Under the pieces are notes generated by a model, which did no database searches, was not told where the DNA came from, and saw nothing but the letters and a program-made list of their open reading frames with translations. Below are positions 26,269 through 35,134 of a stretch of 64,000 nucleotides of DNA, piece by piece. Numbering within the stretch: the stretch's first letter is position 1; every line of letters begins with the position of its first letter. The DNA lies in NCBI GenBank assembly GCA_965662485.1, contig CBFIIL010000001.1:1-64000 (forward strand), read 5' to 3'. Source of the stretch: UBA3537 sp965662485 (lineage in GTDB: Bacteria > Bacteroidota > Bacteroidia > Flavobacteriales > Flavobacteriaceae). The position numbers and the translations under genes were made by a program.

Positions 26269-26982
26269 ATGGCAAAGCTTCCAATATTGATGTATCACAA
26301 TGTCTGTGCTAACAAAACAGAAAGTAAGGGGCTTACAATCTCAGTTGAAAAATTGGAGCAACAGTTTCAGTACTTAGTTTCAAAAGGTTACACAAGTGTT
26401 TTTTTTTCGGACATGGAATCTAATAAAATGGTACCACCAAAAAAACCAATCATTATCACTTTTGATGATGTCTATGTAAATCAATTGGAGTATGCCTATC
26501 CTTTGCTTCAAAAATACAACCTAAAAGCAAGCTTTTTTGTGCCTTTTGCTTATGTTGGTGGTTATGATGATTGGAATGATGGACAAGAAAACATCATGTC
26601 TGTAGAACAGTTAAAATCTTTGGATTCTAACGTGATTGAGTTGGGACTTCATTCTTTTAGACATCGCCCTTATGATAGTTTGAGTTTAGATGATGTGGAT
26701 ATTGATTTTCAACAATGTCAAGATTTTATACAAAAACACAAATTAGATATCAAAAATATTTTGGCCTATCCTTACGGGAAATTTCCAAGAGAAAAATCTA
26801 AAAAATTACGTTTCTTCAATCAATTATCTGCTCATAGAATTGCGTTTGGGCTTCGCATTGGAAATCGAATAAATCGGCTCCCATTACAAACAAAATATGA
26901 ACTCAATCGTTTAGATATTAAAGGCGATATAAGTTTGTCTTCTTTTAAGATTAAAGTGAAGTTTGGAAAAATTCTATTTTAA
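26269..26982 (+). CDS. polysaccharide deacetylase family protein (NodB fold)
   Basis: A 237-aa carbohydrate esterase 4-type protein. It starts LPILMYHNV, then has the catalytic/metal motif PIIITFDDVY (Asp-Asp), the metal-binding histidines in ELGLHSFRHRPY, and the AYPYGKF motif near the end. There is no signal peptide, so it probably removes acetyl groups from a cytosolic or membrane-bound glycan precursor rather than secreted polymer. It is divergent from the GT operon, and its last 9 bases overlap the convergent GT2 gene. Confidence 0.88.
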   Translation: MAKLPILMYHNVCANKTESKGLTISVEKLEQQFQYLVSKGYTSVFFSDMESNKMVPPKKPIIITFDDVYVNQLEYAYPLLQKYNLKASFFVPFAYVGGYDDWNDGQENIMSVEQLKSLDSNVIELGLHSFRHRPYDSLSLDDVDIDFQQCQDFIQKHKLDIKNILAYPYGKFPREKSKKLRFFNQLSAHRIAFGLRIGNRINRLPLQTKYELNRLDIKGDISLSSFKIKVKFGKILF

Positions 26983-27711
26983 GTTTTTTTGTAACAACAT
27001 AAGTTTGGCATATCTAGAAAACACGCCATAGGCGTTAGCAGCTGCAACGGCCAGTGCTGGCAAACCATCTTTGAAACCTCCTTTGATGATATAACTATGA
27101 AAAAAGCGGTAAAATGGTTTGAAAGCTAAATGAAAGTAATTTGCTTTTTTACCTTTTTTTAGCATCTGTTCGGCTTGAAACCAGGCATAAGAATCTTTCT
27201 TTTTTAGATAATGTTCAAAGCCTTTGTAGGTGTAATGCAAAACAGAAGTTTTGAGCTGACCAATTTTTCCAGGAATAATAAGTTTTTCATGTACGCTGCC
27301 TTCAAACTTGCATTCTTTGCGTTGTACAAGACGAATAACTGAACTGCCTTGATGAAACAAAAATCTGTTCATAAAAAAATGCGGAAATTTGAGTTTAAAA
27401 CCTTTAATTTCAGATTGATTTATAGCTGTTTTGATTTCAACTTGGAGTTGATGTGGAATGCGCTCATCGGCATCTAAAAATAAAACCCACTCATAACTAG
27501 CAAATTCTAAGGCATAATTTTTTTGATTAGAAAAATTATCGAAAGCCCGAGATACAACTTTACATCCATGCTGTTTTGCAATTTCAACAGTTTTGTCTGT
27601 ACTTAGGGAATCAACAACAATAATTTCATCGGCAAATTTAACGGAATGAAGCGCGCCTTTAAGATACTTGTCTTCATTGTAAGTCGGAATAATGACCGTT
27701 AGTTTTGGCAT
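26974..27711 (-). CDS. family 2 glycosyltransferase (WaaE/KdtX-like)
   Basis: A 245-aa GT-A enzyme: LTVIIPTYNEDKYLKGALHS, IIVVDSLSTDKT, metal motif LFLDADERIP, RLVQRKECKFEGSVHEK and HYTYKGFEHYLKK. The C-terminal amphipathic FHLAFKPFYRFFHSYIIKGG matches the LPS-core class and the paralogue at 24716. ATG 27711 is chosen over an ATG at 27987, because the longer frame would run through the oppositely oriented gene starting at 27760 and the family begins at MPKLTVIIP. Confidence 0.9.
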   Translation of the reverse strand: MPKLTVIIPTYNEDKYLKGALHSVKFADEIIVVDSLSTDKTVEIAKQHGCKVVSRAFDNFSNQKNYALEFASYEWVLFLDADERIPHQLQVEIKTAINQSEIKGFKLKFPHFFMNRFLFHQGSSVIRLVQRKECKFEGSVHEKLIIPGKIGQLKTSVLHYTYKGFEHYLKKKDSYAWFQAEQMLKKGKKANYFHLAFKPFYRFFHSYIIKGGFKDGLPALAVAAANAYGVFSRYAKLMLLQKNLK

Positions 27712-27759
27712 CGCTAATTTTAAGCCAAATTTATAAAAAATATTTATCTTCGCACTCAG

Positions 27760-28590
27760 ATGAACAAGATTGACACTTCCATAATTATAAGTACTTATAA
27801 TTCTCCAAAATGGCTTGAAAAGGTACTGATTGGCTACAATAATCAATCTTACCAATTTTTTGAAATTGTCATTGCTGATGATGGCTCTGGGCAGGAAACA
27901 CTTGATCTGATTGAATCTATTCAAAAAAAAGTATTTTACCCTATTGTTCATGTTTGGCATGAAGATAATGGCTTTCAAAAATCTCAAATTCTAAATAAAG
28001 CCATACAAAAATGTAGTTCACCATATATCATTATGTCTGATGGTGATTGTATTCCAAGACAGGATTTTGTAGCATGTCATGTCAAACACAGAGAAGAGGG
28101 ATATTTTCTTTCTGGTGGCTATTTTATGCTTCCTATGTCAATTTCTAAATTGATTTTAAACGAAGATATAGATACAGGTCGTTGTTTTGATTTAAACTGG
28201 TTGAAATCCCATGGATTGAAACGTACATTTAAGAATTTCAAGTTGACTTCTAAAGGATTTACATCTTGGTTTTTAAATACAATTACTCCAACAAATGCAA
28301 GTTGGAATGGTCATAATGCATCGGGTTGGAAAAAAGATATTGTGGCTGTAAATGGATTTGATGAACGCATGCAATATGGAGGTCAAGATCGTGAACTTGG
28401 TGAGCGTCTTTTTAATTATGGTATAAAAAGTAAACAACTACGCTATAGTGCTGTTTGTGTACATTTGGACCACCCGAGAGGCTACAAAACAAAAGAATCT
28501 ATAGAAAAAAATCTTCAAATACGAAGTAAGGTAAAATCTGAAAAAGCAGTTTGGGCAGCTTCTGGTATTATTAAATCTGAAAAGGCTTAG
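27760..28590 (+). CDS. family 2 glycosyltransferase with galactosyltransferase-type C-terminus
   Basis: A 276-aa GT-A enzyme: TSIIISTYNSPKWLEKVLIG, IVIADDGSG, metal motif IIMSDGDCIPR. The C-terminal half has the Glyco_transf_7-like signature NASWNGHNASGWKKDIVAVN, GFDERMQYGGQDRELGERLF and HLDHPRGY. Similar proteins add hexoses in LPS cores and O-antigens. It is divergent from the 26974 GT2 with 48 bp between starts, and ends 2 nt from the convergent methyltransferase. Confidence 0.88.
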   Translation: MNKIDTSIIISTYNSPKWLEKVLIGYNNQSYQFFEIVIADDGSGQETLDLIESIQKKVFYPIVHVWHEDNGFQKSQILNKAIQKCSSPYIIMSDGDCIPRQDFVACHVKHREEGYFLSGGYFMLPMSISKLILNEDIDTGRCFDLNWLKSHGLKRTFKNFKLTSKGFTSWFLNTITPTNASWNGHNASGWKKDIVAVNGFDERMQYGGQDRELGERLFNYGIKSKQLRYSAVCVHLDHPRGYKTKESIEKNLQIRSKVKSEKAVWAASGIIKSEKA

Positions 28591-28592
28591 TT

Positions 28593-29186
28593 TTAGTTCT
28601 TTTTTCTATACACCCCTAATTTCCAATATCTGTTTTCTTTTGAAGATTCAATTTTTGTAAATTCTAGTTCTTCTAATTTTTCATGATTAAAAAACTCCCA
28701 ACAGCCTTCACCTTCTTTAAAAATAGAAACAATTAAAATTCCGTTAGTGTTTAGCTTGGATAAAACACGCTCCAAGACATCGGACTTTAACTTTTGGTTT
28801 ATGTAGTAAAAGGCTTCATTAAAAATAATGGCATCATAATTTTGGTCGGGGGTATAGTAGTGCAAGTCTGCAACCACAAATTTTGAGTTATCAAAATTAA
28901 ATTTTTTAGCTTTTTTTATCGAGACTTGAGAAAAATCTACGCCGCAATAATATTTCAATAAAGAATTTTGCTCTTTTAATTTAAACCTCAAAACACCCTC
29001 TCCAGCTCCTAAATCCAATAATTTAGGATTTTCAATGTATTTTGAGATGGCATTTATGATTCCATTGTAGCGTGGTTCTTCTTCATTTTCAAATAAATAG
29101 TTCCATTTTCCGCTTTTATACTGTCTATCCCATCGGAGTTTTCTTTTCCAATTTTTTAGGCTTTCAATAAAGGTGAGCTTTTTCAT
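28593..29186 (-). CDS. class I SAM-dependent methyltransferase
   Basis: A 197-aa methyltransferase-12/25-type fold: motif I KLLDLGAGEGVLRFKLKE, acidic loop YYCGVDFSQVSIKKA, motif around FVVADLHYY, then DAIIFNEAFYYI and NTNGILIVSIFK. The N-terminal WDRQYKSGKWNYLF with EEPRYNGI matches small flavobacterial enzymes found with heptosyltransferases. The substrate is probably a sugar or glycan. Its ATG overlaps the stop of the GT9 gene by one base. Confidence 0.87.
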   Translation of the reverse strand: MKKLTFIESLKNWKRKLRWDRQYKSGKWNYLFENEEEPRYNGIINAISKYIENPKLLDLGAGEGVLRFKLKEQNSLLKYYCGVDFSQVSIKKAKKFNFDNSKFVVADLHYYTPDQNYDAIIFNEAFYYINQKLKSDVLERVLSKLNTNGILIVSIFKEGEGCWEFFNHEKLEELEFTKIESSKENRYWKLGVYRKKN

Positions 29187-30244
29187 TAGGATAAATGATG
29201 TTTTAAAAACGGATTCAATTTATTAAGAATTAATTTTGGTGTAAGTTGATGATATAGATATTGAGGATTTTCTTCAATCTTTCTTAAATTACTTTTATTT
29301 GTTGAAAATAATTCTGGTTTCTCATCAAGCAAGTGAATTGAATTGTGAAACACACCATCTTCAAAACTCGCCCAGCTAGATTTTAAAACATAAGGAGAAA
29401 AGATCGTAAAAGTTGGTTTTTCGAGTGCTTTGGCAATGTGAACAGCTCCACCTTCGTTTGAAACCAAAAGAGAGCACTCGTTCATTAGTGCTATAAACCC
29501 TCTGATGCTATCTTCATAAATATCAAAAATAATAGCATTATTGTGTTTGCAACCATTGTATATTTTTTGCGCTTCACTTTTTTGATGTGGCGCATAATTG
29601 AATAAAATATTGATGTCATACTTTGATGTCAAATGGTCTATAAGTTCAACAACATAAGTATTTGGCATCGATTTTTGAGGGGTGCTTCCCAAAATCCCAA
29701 ACATAATTATTGGCTTTTTATAGGCTTTAAGCTTGGACTGTTTTTTTTCACTTTTACTCAAATAAATTTTAGGGTCATAAATGGGGTTTTTCAATGGAAA
29801 AGCACTGCTAACCAAATGCACACGATCTTGTATAGATTTTCCACAAATGTGTGTCTTTTCTTTTAAAAAATTCACATTGTGTGTATAGAATGGAAGTATA
29901 GGATTTTTTTGTTTTTTCTTGAAACCTACCCGAATTTTTGCTCCCGAGAATAAACATATAAATCGGCTTTGAAACTTAGCATAGGGGTCAAAAACAATAT
30001 CATATTTTTCTTTTCTCAGCTTGCTGGTTGTTTTTATGAGATTTGGGATTTTCTTGAGTTTTTTTTCATTGATTTGTATGATTTTATCAATACATGTATG
30101 ATTTTCAATAACCCCAGAAGTGTAGTCATAAACAAAATAATGTATTTCTGATTCAGGAAAAACAGTTTTAATATTAGAAGCTATTAGCGATGCGATAAGA
30201 ACATCTCCAATACGTTTATTTTGAATCACAAGTATTTTTTTCAT
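29186..30244 (-). CDS. family 9 glycosyltransferase (heptosyltransferase-like)
   Basis: A 352-aa GT-B enzyme of the WaaC/WaaF class. The N-terminal KKILVIQNKRIGDVLIASLI carries the conserved RIGD. The donor half has IIMFGILGSTPQKSMP and SLLVSNEGGAVHIAKALEKP (DTG.xH-like pocket with Glu-Gly-Gly). In this phylum it may add a sugar other than heptose. It works on lipid A-core at the inner membrane and pairs with the methyltransferase downstream. It is divergent from the LPS-kinase-like gene. Confidence 0.9.
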   Translation of the reverse strand: MKKILVIQNKRIGDVLIASLIASNIKTVFPESEIHYFVYDYTSGVIENHTCIDKIIQINEKKLKKIPNLIKTTSKLRKEKYDIVFDPYAKFQSRFICLFSGAKIRVGFKKKQKNPILPFYTHNVNFLKEKTHICGKSIQDRVHLVSSAFPLKNPIYDPKIYLSKSEKKQSKLKAYKKPIIMFGILGSTPQKSMPNTYVVELIDHLTSKYDINILFNYAPHQKSEAQKIYNGCKHNNAIIFDIYEDSIRGFIALMNECSLLVSNEGGAVHIAKALEKPTFTIFSPYVLKSSWASFEDGVFHNSIHLLDEKPELFSTNKSNLRKIEENPQYLYHQLTPKLILNKLNPFLKHHLS

Positions 30245-30302
30245 AAAAGTCTATAGCCTATCTTAGCAAGATATTACTTTTTTCAAAGTTGTAAAAGTAT
30301 CC

Positions 30303-31073
30303 ATGAAGAATCTTATCATACATTCTAACTTTCAAGATAAAAAACTTGCTATCGAAAAAGCAATCTTAAATTTTGAAACAAAGAACGGAAATCTTCTAAA
30401 ATCAGATCGAAATAGCATTAAATGTATTGAAATTGAGGGTTTAAATTTTAATTTTAAAAAATTTAAAAACCCTAATTTTTTTAATGCCTTTGTTTATAGA
30501 TTTATTCGCCCATCAAAAGCAAAACGCTCCTACCAATATGCTAATATTTTGCTTCAAAAATCAATACTAACACCAACTCCGGTTGCTTATTTTGAAGCCA
30601 CTAATTTTTTTGGTTTAAAAGAAAGTTATTATATCAGTCTTCATGTTGATTATGATTTGGATTTTAGAGTTTTAATTCACGATTTAAATTACCCAAAACG
30701 CGATGAAATATTAAAACAATTCACAGCATTTACATTTCAATTACACGAAGCAGGTATCAATTTTTTGGATCATTCGCCTGGAAACACACTTATTGTAAAA
30801 ACAAAAAATAATCACTACGATTTTTATTTAATTGATTTGAATAGAATGCGTTTTGAAACTCTGAATTTTGATCAAAGAATGCACAACATTAGACGACTTT
30901 GGCCCTCAAAATATATGGTTAAAATTATGGCAAAAACCTATGCTAAATTGGCTGAAAAATCTTTTGAGGAAACGTACTATCTCATGCTCAAATACAGTCG
31001 TAATTTTCAGAAAAAAGTAAACTCAAAAAAACTACGTAAACGTGGGCAAAAATTACAATTCAAAAAAGTTTAA
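30303..31073 (+). CDS. lipopolysaccharide kinase (Kdo/WaaP) family protein
   Basis: A 256-aa protein-kinase-like fold: a Lys-bearing N-lobe (LNFNFKKFKNPNFFNAFV, then RPSKAKRSYQYANILL), a catalytic loop FQLHEAGINFLDHSPGNTLI (HxxGxxxxDxxxxN) and a metal DLNRMRF. The class phosphorylates LPS inner-core sugars (Kdo or heptose). It is next to a GT9 enzyme. Its stop interlocks with that of dapD (TTAA at 31070-31073). Cytosolic, Lys-rich C-terminus (KLRKRGQKLQFKKV), perhaps membrane-binding. Confidence 0.83.
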   Translation: MKNLIIHSNFQDKKLAIEKAILNFETKNGNLLKSDRNSIKCIEIEGLNFNFKKFKNPNFFNAFVYRFIRPSKAKRSYQYANILLQKSILTPTPVAYFEATNFFGLKESYYISLHVDYDLDFRVLIHDLNYPKRDEILKQFTAFTFQLHEAGINFLDHSPGNTLIVKTKNNHYDFYLIDLNRMRFETLNFDQRMHNIRRLWPSKYMVKIMAKTYAKLAEKSFEETYYLMLKYSRNFQKKVNSKKLRKRGQKLQFKKV

Positions 31074-31885
31074 ACCGCTACATTATGTGTTCTTAGCGCA
31101 TCATTCAAAGAGGTTTTTTTGTTTGTACTCTCTTTTCGTTTTCCAATAATGAGTGCACATGGGACATTAAAATCTCCAGCTGGAAATTTTTTGCTATAAC
31201 TTCCAGGAATTACCACCGAACGAGATGGTACAATGCCTTTCAATTCAACGGGTTCAGCACCAGTAACATCTATAATTTTTGTAGACCCTGTAAGGACTAC
31301 ATTGGCCCCTAAAACCGCTTCTTTTTCTACACGAACTCCTTCTACAACAATACATCTCGAACCAATAAAAGCATCATCTTCAATAATGACCGGCGCAGCC
31401 TGTAGGGGTTCCAAAACCCCACCTATACCTACACCACCAGAAAGGTGTACATTTTTACCAATTTGAGCACAACTCCCTACAGTGGCCCATGTGTCTACCA
31501 TTGTACCTTCGTCTACGTATGCTCCAATGTTTACATAACTTGGCATCAAAATCGTGCCTTTGGAAATATAAGCTCCATGGCGTGCAACAGCATGTGGTAC
31601 CACACGAATACCTTTAGCTTTATAGTCTTTTTTGAGTGGAATTTTATCGTGAAATTCAAAAGGCCCAACTTCAATAGTTTCCATGGTTTGAATAGGGAAA
31701 TACATCACAACAGCCTTTTTTACCCATTCATTCACTTGCCATCCATTTTCTGTTGGTTCAGCAACACGAAGACTACCTTCGTCTAGTAATGAAACAATTT
31801 CTCGTATAGCATCTTGAGTATTTTTTTCGCCGAGCAATTCTCGATTATCCCATGCGGTTTCAATAGTTTGTTGTAATGTGGTCAT
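31070..31885 (-). CDS. dapD: tetrahydrodipicolinate N-succinyltransferase
   Basis: A 271-aa trimeric left-handed beta-helix acyltransferase that transfers succinyl from succinyl-CoA to tetrahydrodipicolinate in lysine/diaminopimelate synthesis. Hexapeptide repeats begin at YISKGTILMPSYVNIGAYVD and run through GSCAQIGKNVHLSGGVGIGG. The start is ATG 31885 (MTTLQQTIETAWDNR). A frame from 31906 would begin inside the promoter box. It connects to lysA elsewhere in the window. Confidence 0.95.
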   Translation of the reverse strand: MTTLQQTIETAWDNRELLGEKNTQDAIREIVSLLDEGSLRVAEPTENGWQVNEWVKKAVVMYFPIQTMETIEVGPFEFHDKIPLKKDYKAKGIRVVPHAVARHGAYISKGTILMPSYVNIGAYVDEGTMVDTWATVGSCAQIGKNVHLSGGVGIGGVLEPLQAAPVIIEDDAFIGSRCIVVEGVRVEKEAVLGANVVLTGSTKIIDVTGAEPVELKGIVPSRSVVIPGSYSKKFPAGDFNVPCALIIGKRKESTNKKTSLNDALRTHNVAV

Positions 31886-31903
31886 TTTGATTGAATTAAA
31901 GAA

Positions 31904-31911
31904 CAAAGATA
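31904..31911 (-). promoter_or_regulatory. predicted -7 box of dapD
   Basis: The minus strand reads TATCTTTG, an exact TAnnTTTG match, 18 nt before ATG 31885. It decides against the longer start at 31906. Confidence 0.55.
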
Positions 31912-31977
31912 TATCATATTCAAAAAAAATGAGTAAAAATTCCCGACTAGTTTGTAAAAATAAGGCTTTTTTCGGCC

Positions 31978-32005
31978 TTGTTATTTAAGTGAAGTTGTAT
32001 TTTTG
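31978..32005 (+). promoter_or_regulatory. predicted promoter of ruvX
   Basis: TTG (31978-31980), 17-nt spacer, TATTTTTG (31998-32005), ending 5 nt before the ATG. A small GC-rich inverted repeat (AAGGC/GCCTT) overlaps the -33 element. Confidence 0.65.
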
Positions 32006-32010
32006 TTGTA

Positions 32011-32421
32011 ATGGGAAGAGTTCTTGCATTAGATTTTGGAATAAAACGAACTGGTATAGCTGTAACTGATCCGCTTCAAATTATTGCATCGGGACTTGAT
32101 ACCGTTGAAACTAAACAACTCCTTACATACTTAAAGGACTACATTTCTAAAGAGGAAGTGGATATTTTTGTTGTTGGTTTACCTAAGCAAATGAACAATC
32201 AACCTTCTGAGAGTGAACACCTTATTCAGCCATTTATCAAAAAATTAAAAAATGCTTTCCCAAATATTCCTATTGAAAGAGAAGATGAACGCTTTACATC
32301 CAAATTAGCCTTTCAATCTATGATTGATAGTGGGATGAAGAAAAAACAGCGTCAAAACAAAGCGACTATCGATAAAATTAGTGCCACACTTATACTTCAA
32401 TCCTTTTTGAATCGTAAATAA
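32011..32421 (+). CDS. ruvX: putative Holliday junction resolvase / pre-16S rRNA nuclease (YqgF/RuvX)
   Basis: A 136-aa RNase H-like nuclease. Motifs: VLALDFGIKRTGIAVTD (catalytic Asp), IDIFVVGLP-type beta strand with VVGLPKQMNNQPSESEH, and the C-terminal DERFTSK plus DKISATLILQSFL (acidic residue). In E. coli the homologue processes the 16S rRNA 5' end. It has its own consensus promoter and probably starts without a leader. def follows 61 nt downstream with a separate promoter. Confidence 0.93.
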   Translation: MGRVLALDFGIKRTGIAVTDPLQIIASGLDTVETKQLLTYLKDYISKEEVDIFVVGLPKQMNNQPSESEHLIQPFIKKLKNAFPNIPIEREDERFTSKLAFQSMIDSGMKKKQRQNKATIDKISATLILQSFLNRK

Positions 32422-32431
32422 TTCTTTTTCC

Positions 32432-32464
32432 TTTGTTTTTTACGATTTGAGAGTTGTATTTTTG
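32432..32464 (+). promoter_or_regulatory. predicted promoter of def
   Basis: TTTG (32432-32435), 21-nt spacer, TATTTTTG (32457-32464), with the ATG 18 nt further on. A full consensus match. Confidence 0.7.
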
Positions 32465-32482
32465 AACCAAAATTGTTGAAGA

Positions 32483-33076
32483 ATGATATTACCAATTGTT
32501 GCTTATGGAGATCCAGTTTTAAAGAAGAAAGCTACTGAAATCACATCAGAATATGTGGACTTAAAGTCACTCATTGCCAACATGTATGAAACCATGTACG
32601 GCGCTTATGGTGTAGGATTGGCTGCTCCACAAATTGGATTATCTATTCGACTTTTTTTAGTTGATACATCCCCTTTTGCAGAAGACGAATCCTATTCAGA
32701 ACCGGAGCGAAAGGCTCTTAAATCGTTCAAAAAAACATTTATCAATCCTGAAATTTTAGAAGAACCCGGTGAGGAGTGGACTTTCAATGAAGGTTGTTTG
32801 AGTATTCCTAATGTTCGTGAAGATGTATTAAGAAAACAACATATAAAAATTCGCTATCAGGATGAAAATTTTGATACTCATATACAAGAATTTGATGGTT
32901 TAATTGCTCGAGTAATTCAACACGAATATGATCATATTGAAGGTGTTTTATTTACTGATAAAGTTTCGACTCTTAAAAAGCGTTTAATAAAAAGTAAATT
33001 AACCTCTATTTCGAAAGGAAAAATAAATGTGGATTACCGTATGCGTTTTCCGAAAATTTCTAAAAAAAGATTTTAA
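32483..33076 (+). CDS. def: peptide deformylase
   Basis: A 197-aa metalloenzyme that removes the formyl group from the initiator Met of new proteins. The three class motifs are present: GVGLAAPQIG (GxGxAAxQ), EGCLSIP (EGCLS, metal Cys) and QHEYDHIEG (HExDH, metal His pair and catalytic Glu). There is an insertion around residues 65-90 and a Lys-rich tail. It starts an operon with the DUF5606 gene (12 nt gap). Confidence 0.96.
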   Translation: MILPIVAYGDPVLKKKATEITSEYVDLKSLIANMYETMYGAYGVGLAAPQIGLSIRLFLVDTSPFAEDESYSEPERKALKSFKKTFINPEILEEPGEEWTFNEGCLSIPNVREDVLRKQHIKIRYQDENFDTHIQEFDGLIARVIQHEYDHIEGVLFTDKVSTLKKRLIKSKLTSISKGKINVDYRMRFPKISKKRF

Positions 33077-33088
33077 ACAAATATTATA

Positions 33089-33502
33089 ATGACTTTAGAT
33101 AAAATACTTGCTATAACCAACAAACCTGGTCTTTTTAAACTTGTAAACCCTAGCCGAAGTGGTTACATCGTAGAATCTTTATTAGATAACAAACGAACAT
33201 TTATCAAAATAGATAAAACACAAAGTTTACTTAGTGATATTTCAATGTATACCTTAGAAGGAGAAGTTCCTTTATCCGATGTTTTTGATAAAATTTTCAA
33301 TAAAGAAAATGGAAATGAAACTTCCATTTCCCCAAATGCTTCAAAAGATGATTTAGAAGAATATTTGTTTTCAATTTTACCTAATTACGACGAAGACCGT
33401 GTATATCCAAGTGATATCAAAAAATTGTTGCGATGGTACAATTTGTTGTTATCCGTAGGTGGTTTTGGCGGACAAAAGACTTCAAAGGACGAAGAAGAAT
33501 AA
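33089..33502 (+). CDS. DUF5606 domain protein
   Basis: A 137-aa small soluble protein. The N-terminal ~60 residues (LDKILAITNKPGLFKLVNPS, SGYIVESLLDNKR) form the DUF5606 domain typical of Bacteroidota. The rest is acidic, with DRVYPSDIKKLLRWYNLL and an EEE tail. Function is unknown. Its regular place behind def suggests a link to translation or nascent-chain processing, but only by association. No signal peptide. Confidence 0.85.
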   Translation: MTLDKILAITNKPGLFKLVNPSRSGYIVESLLDNKRTFIKIDKTQSLLSDISMYTLEGEVPLSDVFDKIFNKENGNETSISPNASKDDLEEYLFSILPNYDEDRVYPSDIKKLLRWYNLLLSVGGFGGQKTSKDEEE

Positions 33503-33524
33503 CTTTCTTTGTTTCAAATATTTA

Positions 33525-34907
33525 ATGATGTTTTCTGCATATACCAAAGAGTTTAGATATAATTGGCATCTAGCAGCACCTGTTATAATGGGTATGTTAG
33601 GCCATACTTTTGTGGGTTTGGTTGACAATCTAATGGTTGGACAGCTTGGTGCAGCAGAGTTAGCCGCAGTATCTTTAGGGAATAGTTTCTTTTTTGTAGC
33701 CATGTCTTTAGGTATTGGTTTTTCTACAGCTATTACACCTTTGGTTGCCGAAGCAGATTCTAAATTAAATTTTATACGTGGAAAATCCGCCTTAAAACAC
33801 GGAGTGGTACTTTGTACAGTAATTGCTATTGTTTTGTTTGTTATAATGCTTCTCGCCAAACCATTAATGTATATGATGGATCAGCCAGAAGAAGTAGTGG
33901 TTCTTGCTTTACCTTATTTGGATATGATTGCAGTGTCTTTAATCCCATTAATTATTTTTCAAGCGCTAAAGCAATTTAGCGATGGTATGTCGCTAACAAG
34001 ATATCCTATGTACGCCACAATTTTAGCTAATCTAATTAATATTTTCTTCAATTATGTATTGATTTTTGGATTGTGGGGGTTTCCAAAAATGGGTGTTGTT
34101 GGTGCAGGTATAGGAACACTTATTTCTCGATTTGTTATGTTAATACTAATGTGGTATTTCTTAGTTCAATTAAAAAAAACCAAATCATATCTTAAAGATT
34201 TAAAATTTTTCGTTCTAGAACATTCTATGTTAAAAAAAATCATCAGTTTGGGATTGCCCAGCGCATTGCAAATGTTTTTTGAAATTGGTGTTTTTACAGC
34301 TGCCATTTGGCTGAGTGGAACTTTAGGTAAAAATGCACAAGCAGCCAATCAAATTGCACTAAATTTATCATCCATGACATACATGATAGCTGTAGGCTTG
34401 AGTGTGACAGCCACCATTAGAGTTGGTAATCAAAAAGGACTAAAACGACCAGATGAACTCAGAAGAATTGCAAAATCTATATTCTTTATGGGCTTTGTTT
34501 TTGCAACCATTTTTGCGATTATTTTCCTTACTTTTCATCAAGTGTTACCAACATTCTATTTAGATTTAAATGATATAAAACATTTTTCAGACAATCAAAA
34601 TGTGGTCCAAATTGCATCAACACTCCTTATAATTGCTGCATTATTTCAAATTAGCGATAGTACTCAAGTAGTATTTTTAGGAGCATTACGAGGATTACAA
34701 GATGTAAAAATCCCAACATTTATCACATTTATTGCCTATTGGGTTATTGGTTTTCCTGTGAGTTACTATTTGGGAGACGCATCACGGTATGGAAGTACAG
34801 GGATTTGGATTGGACTTTTAGCAGGGCTAACCGCATCATCAGTTTTTTTATACATCCGTTTTGATTATCTTTCGAAGAAACTTATACTTAAACAAGAACA
34901 ATCATGA
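33525..34907 (+). CDS. MATE family efflux transporter
   Basis: A 460-aa inner-membrane protein with twelve predicted helices in two similar halves. The start region is APVIMGMLGHTFVGLVDNLM followed by GAAELAAVSLGNSFF, typical of NorM-like MATE exporters of cations and drugs driven by Na+ or H+. The ATG at 33525 (MMFSAYTKEF) is chosen; the longer frame from 33459 overlaps the DUF5606 gene and adds a soluble tail. It overlaps the next small gene by 4 nt (ATGA). Confidence 0.93.
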   Translation: MMFSAYTKEFRYNWHLAAPVIMGMLGHTFVGLVDNLMVGQLGAAELAAVSLGNSFFFVAMSLGIGFSTAITPLVAEADSKLNFIRGKSALKHGVVLCTVIAIVLFVIMLLAKPLMYMMDQPEEVVVLALPYLDMIAVSLIPLIIFQALKQFSDGMSLTRYPMYATILANLINIFFNYVLIFGLWGFPKMGVVGAGIGTLISRFVMLILMWYFLVQLKKTKSYLKDLKFFVLEHSMLKKIISLGLPSALQMFFEIGVFTAAIWLSGTLGKNAQAANQIALNLSSMTYMIAVGLSVTATIRVGNQKGLKRPDELRRIAKSIFFMGFVFATIFAIIFLTFHQVLPTFYLDLNDIKHFSDNQNVVQIASTLLIIAALFQISDSTQVVFLGALRGLQDVKIPTFITFIAYWVIGFPVSYYLGDASRYGSTGIWIGLLAGLTASSVFLYIRFDYLSKKLILKQEQS

Positions 34908-35134
34908 CATTACCAAAATTTATTCTTGGAGACAACTCTGAATTTCCAGAAGCCATATTTGTAATACACACAGAATTTCCACGATTTGTTATAAATTTAG
35001 AAAATGATGAATTGGAATGGCTTGAGGATTTTGATCAGCAAGATGAAAAAGAGTTACAATCTGAAGCACAAAATGCCATACAACAAGCCACTTCTTTTTA
35101 CGATTTAGAAGTTGCCAAATACGAAAATGAGTAA
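34904..35134 (+). CDS. conserved hypothetical protein
   Basis: A 76-aa acidic cytosolic protein (LENDELEWLEDFDQQDEKEL, then a helical stretch to KYENE). I do not recognise a named domain. It is coupled on both sides: its ATG overlaps the MATE stop, and its stop overlaps the PAP2 ATG by one base. It is therefore a real gene translated with its neighbours. Function unknown. Confidence 0.75.
   Translation: MTLPKFILGDNSEFPEAIFVIHTEFPRFVINLENDELEWLEDFDQQDEKELQSEAQNAIQQATSFYDLEVAKYENE

Noticed and set aside
27712..27987. N-terminal extension of the GT2 at 26974-27711
   Set aside because: The extension would overlap the divergent GT2 starting at 27760 and lacks family similarity; MPKLTVIIP is the usual start.
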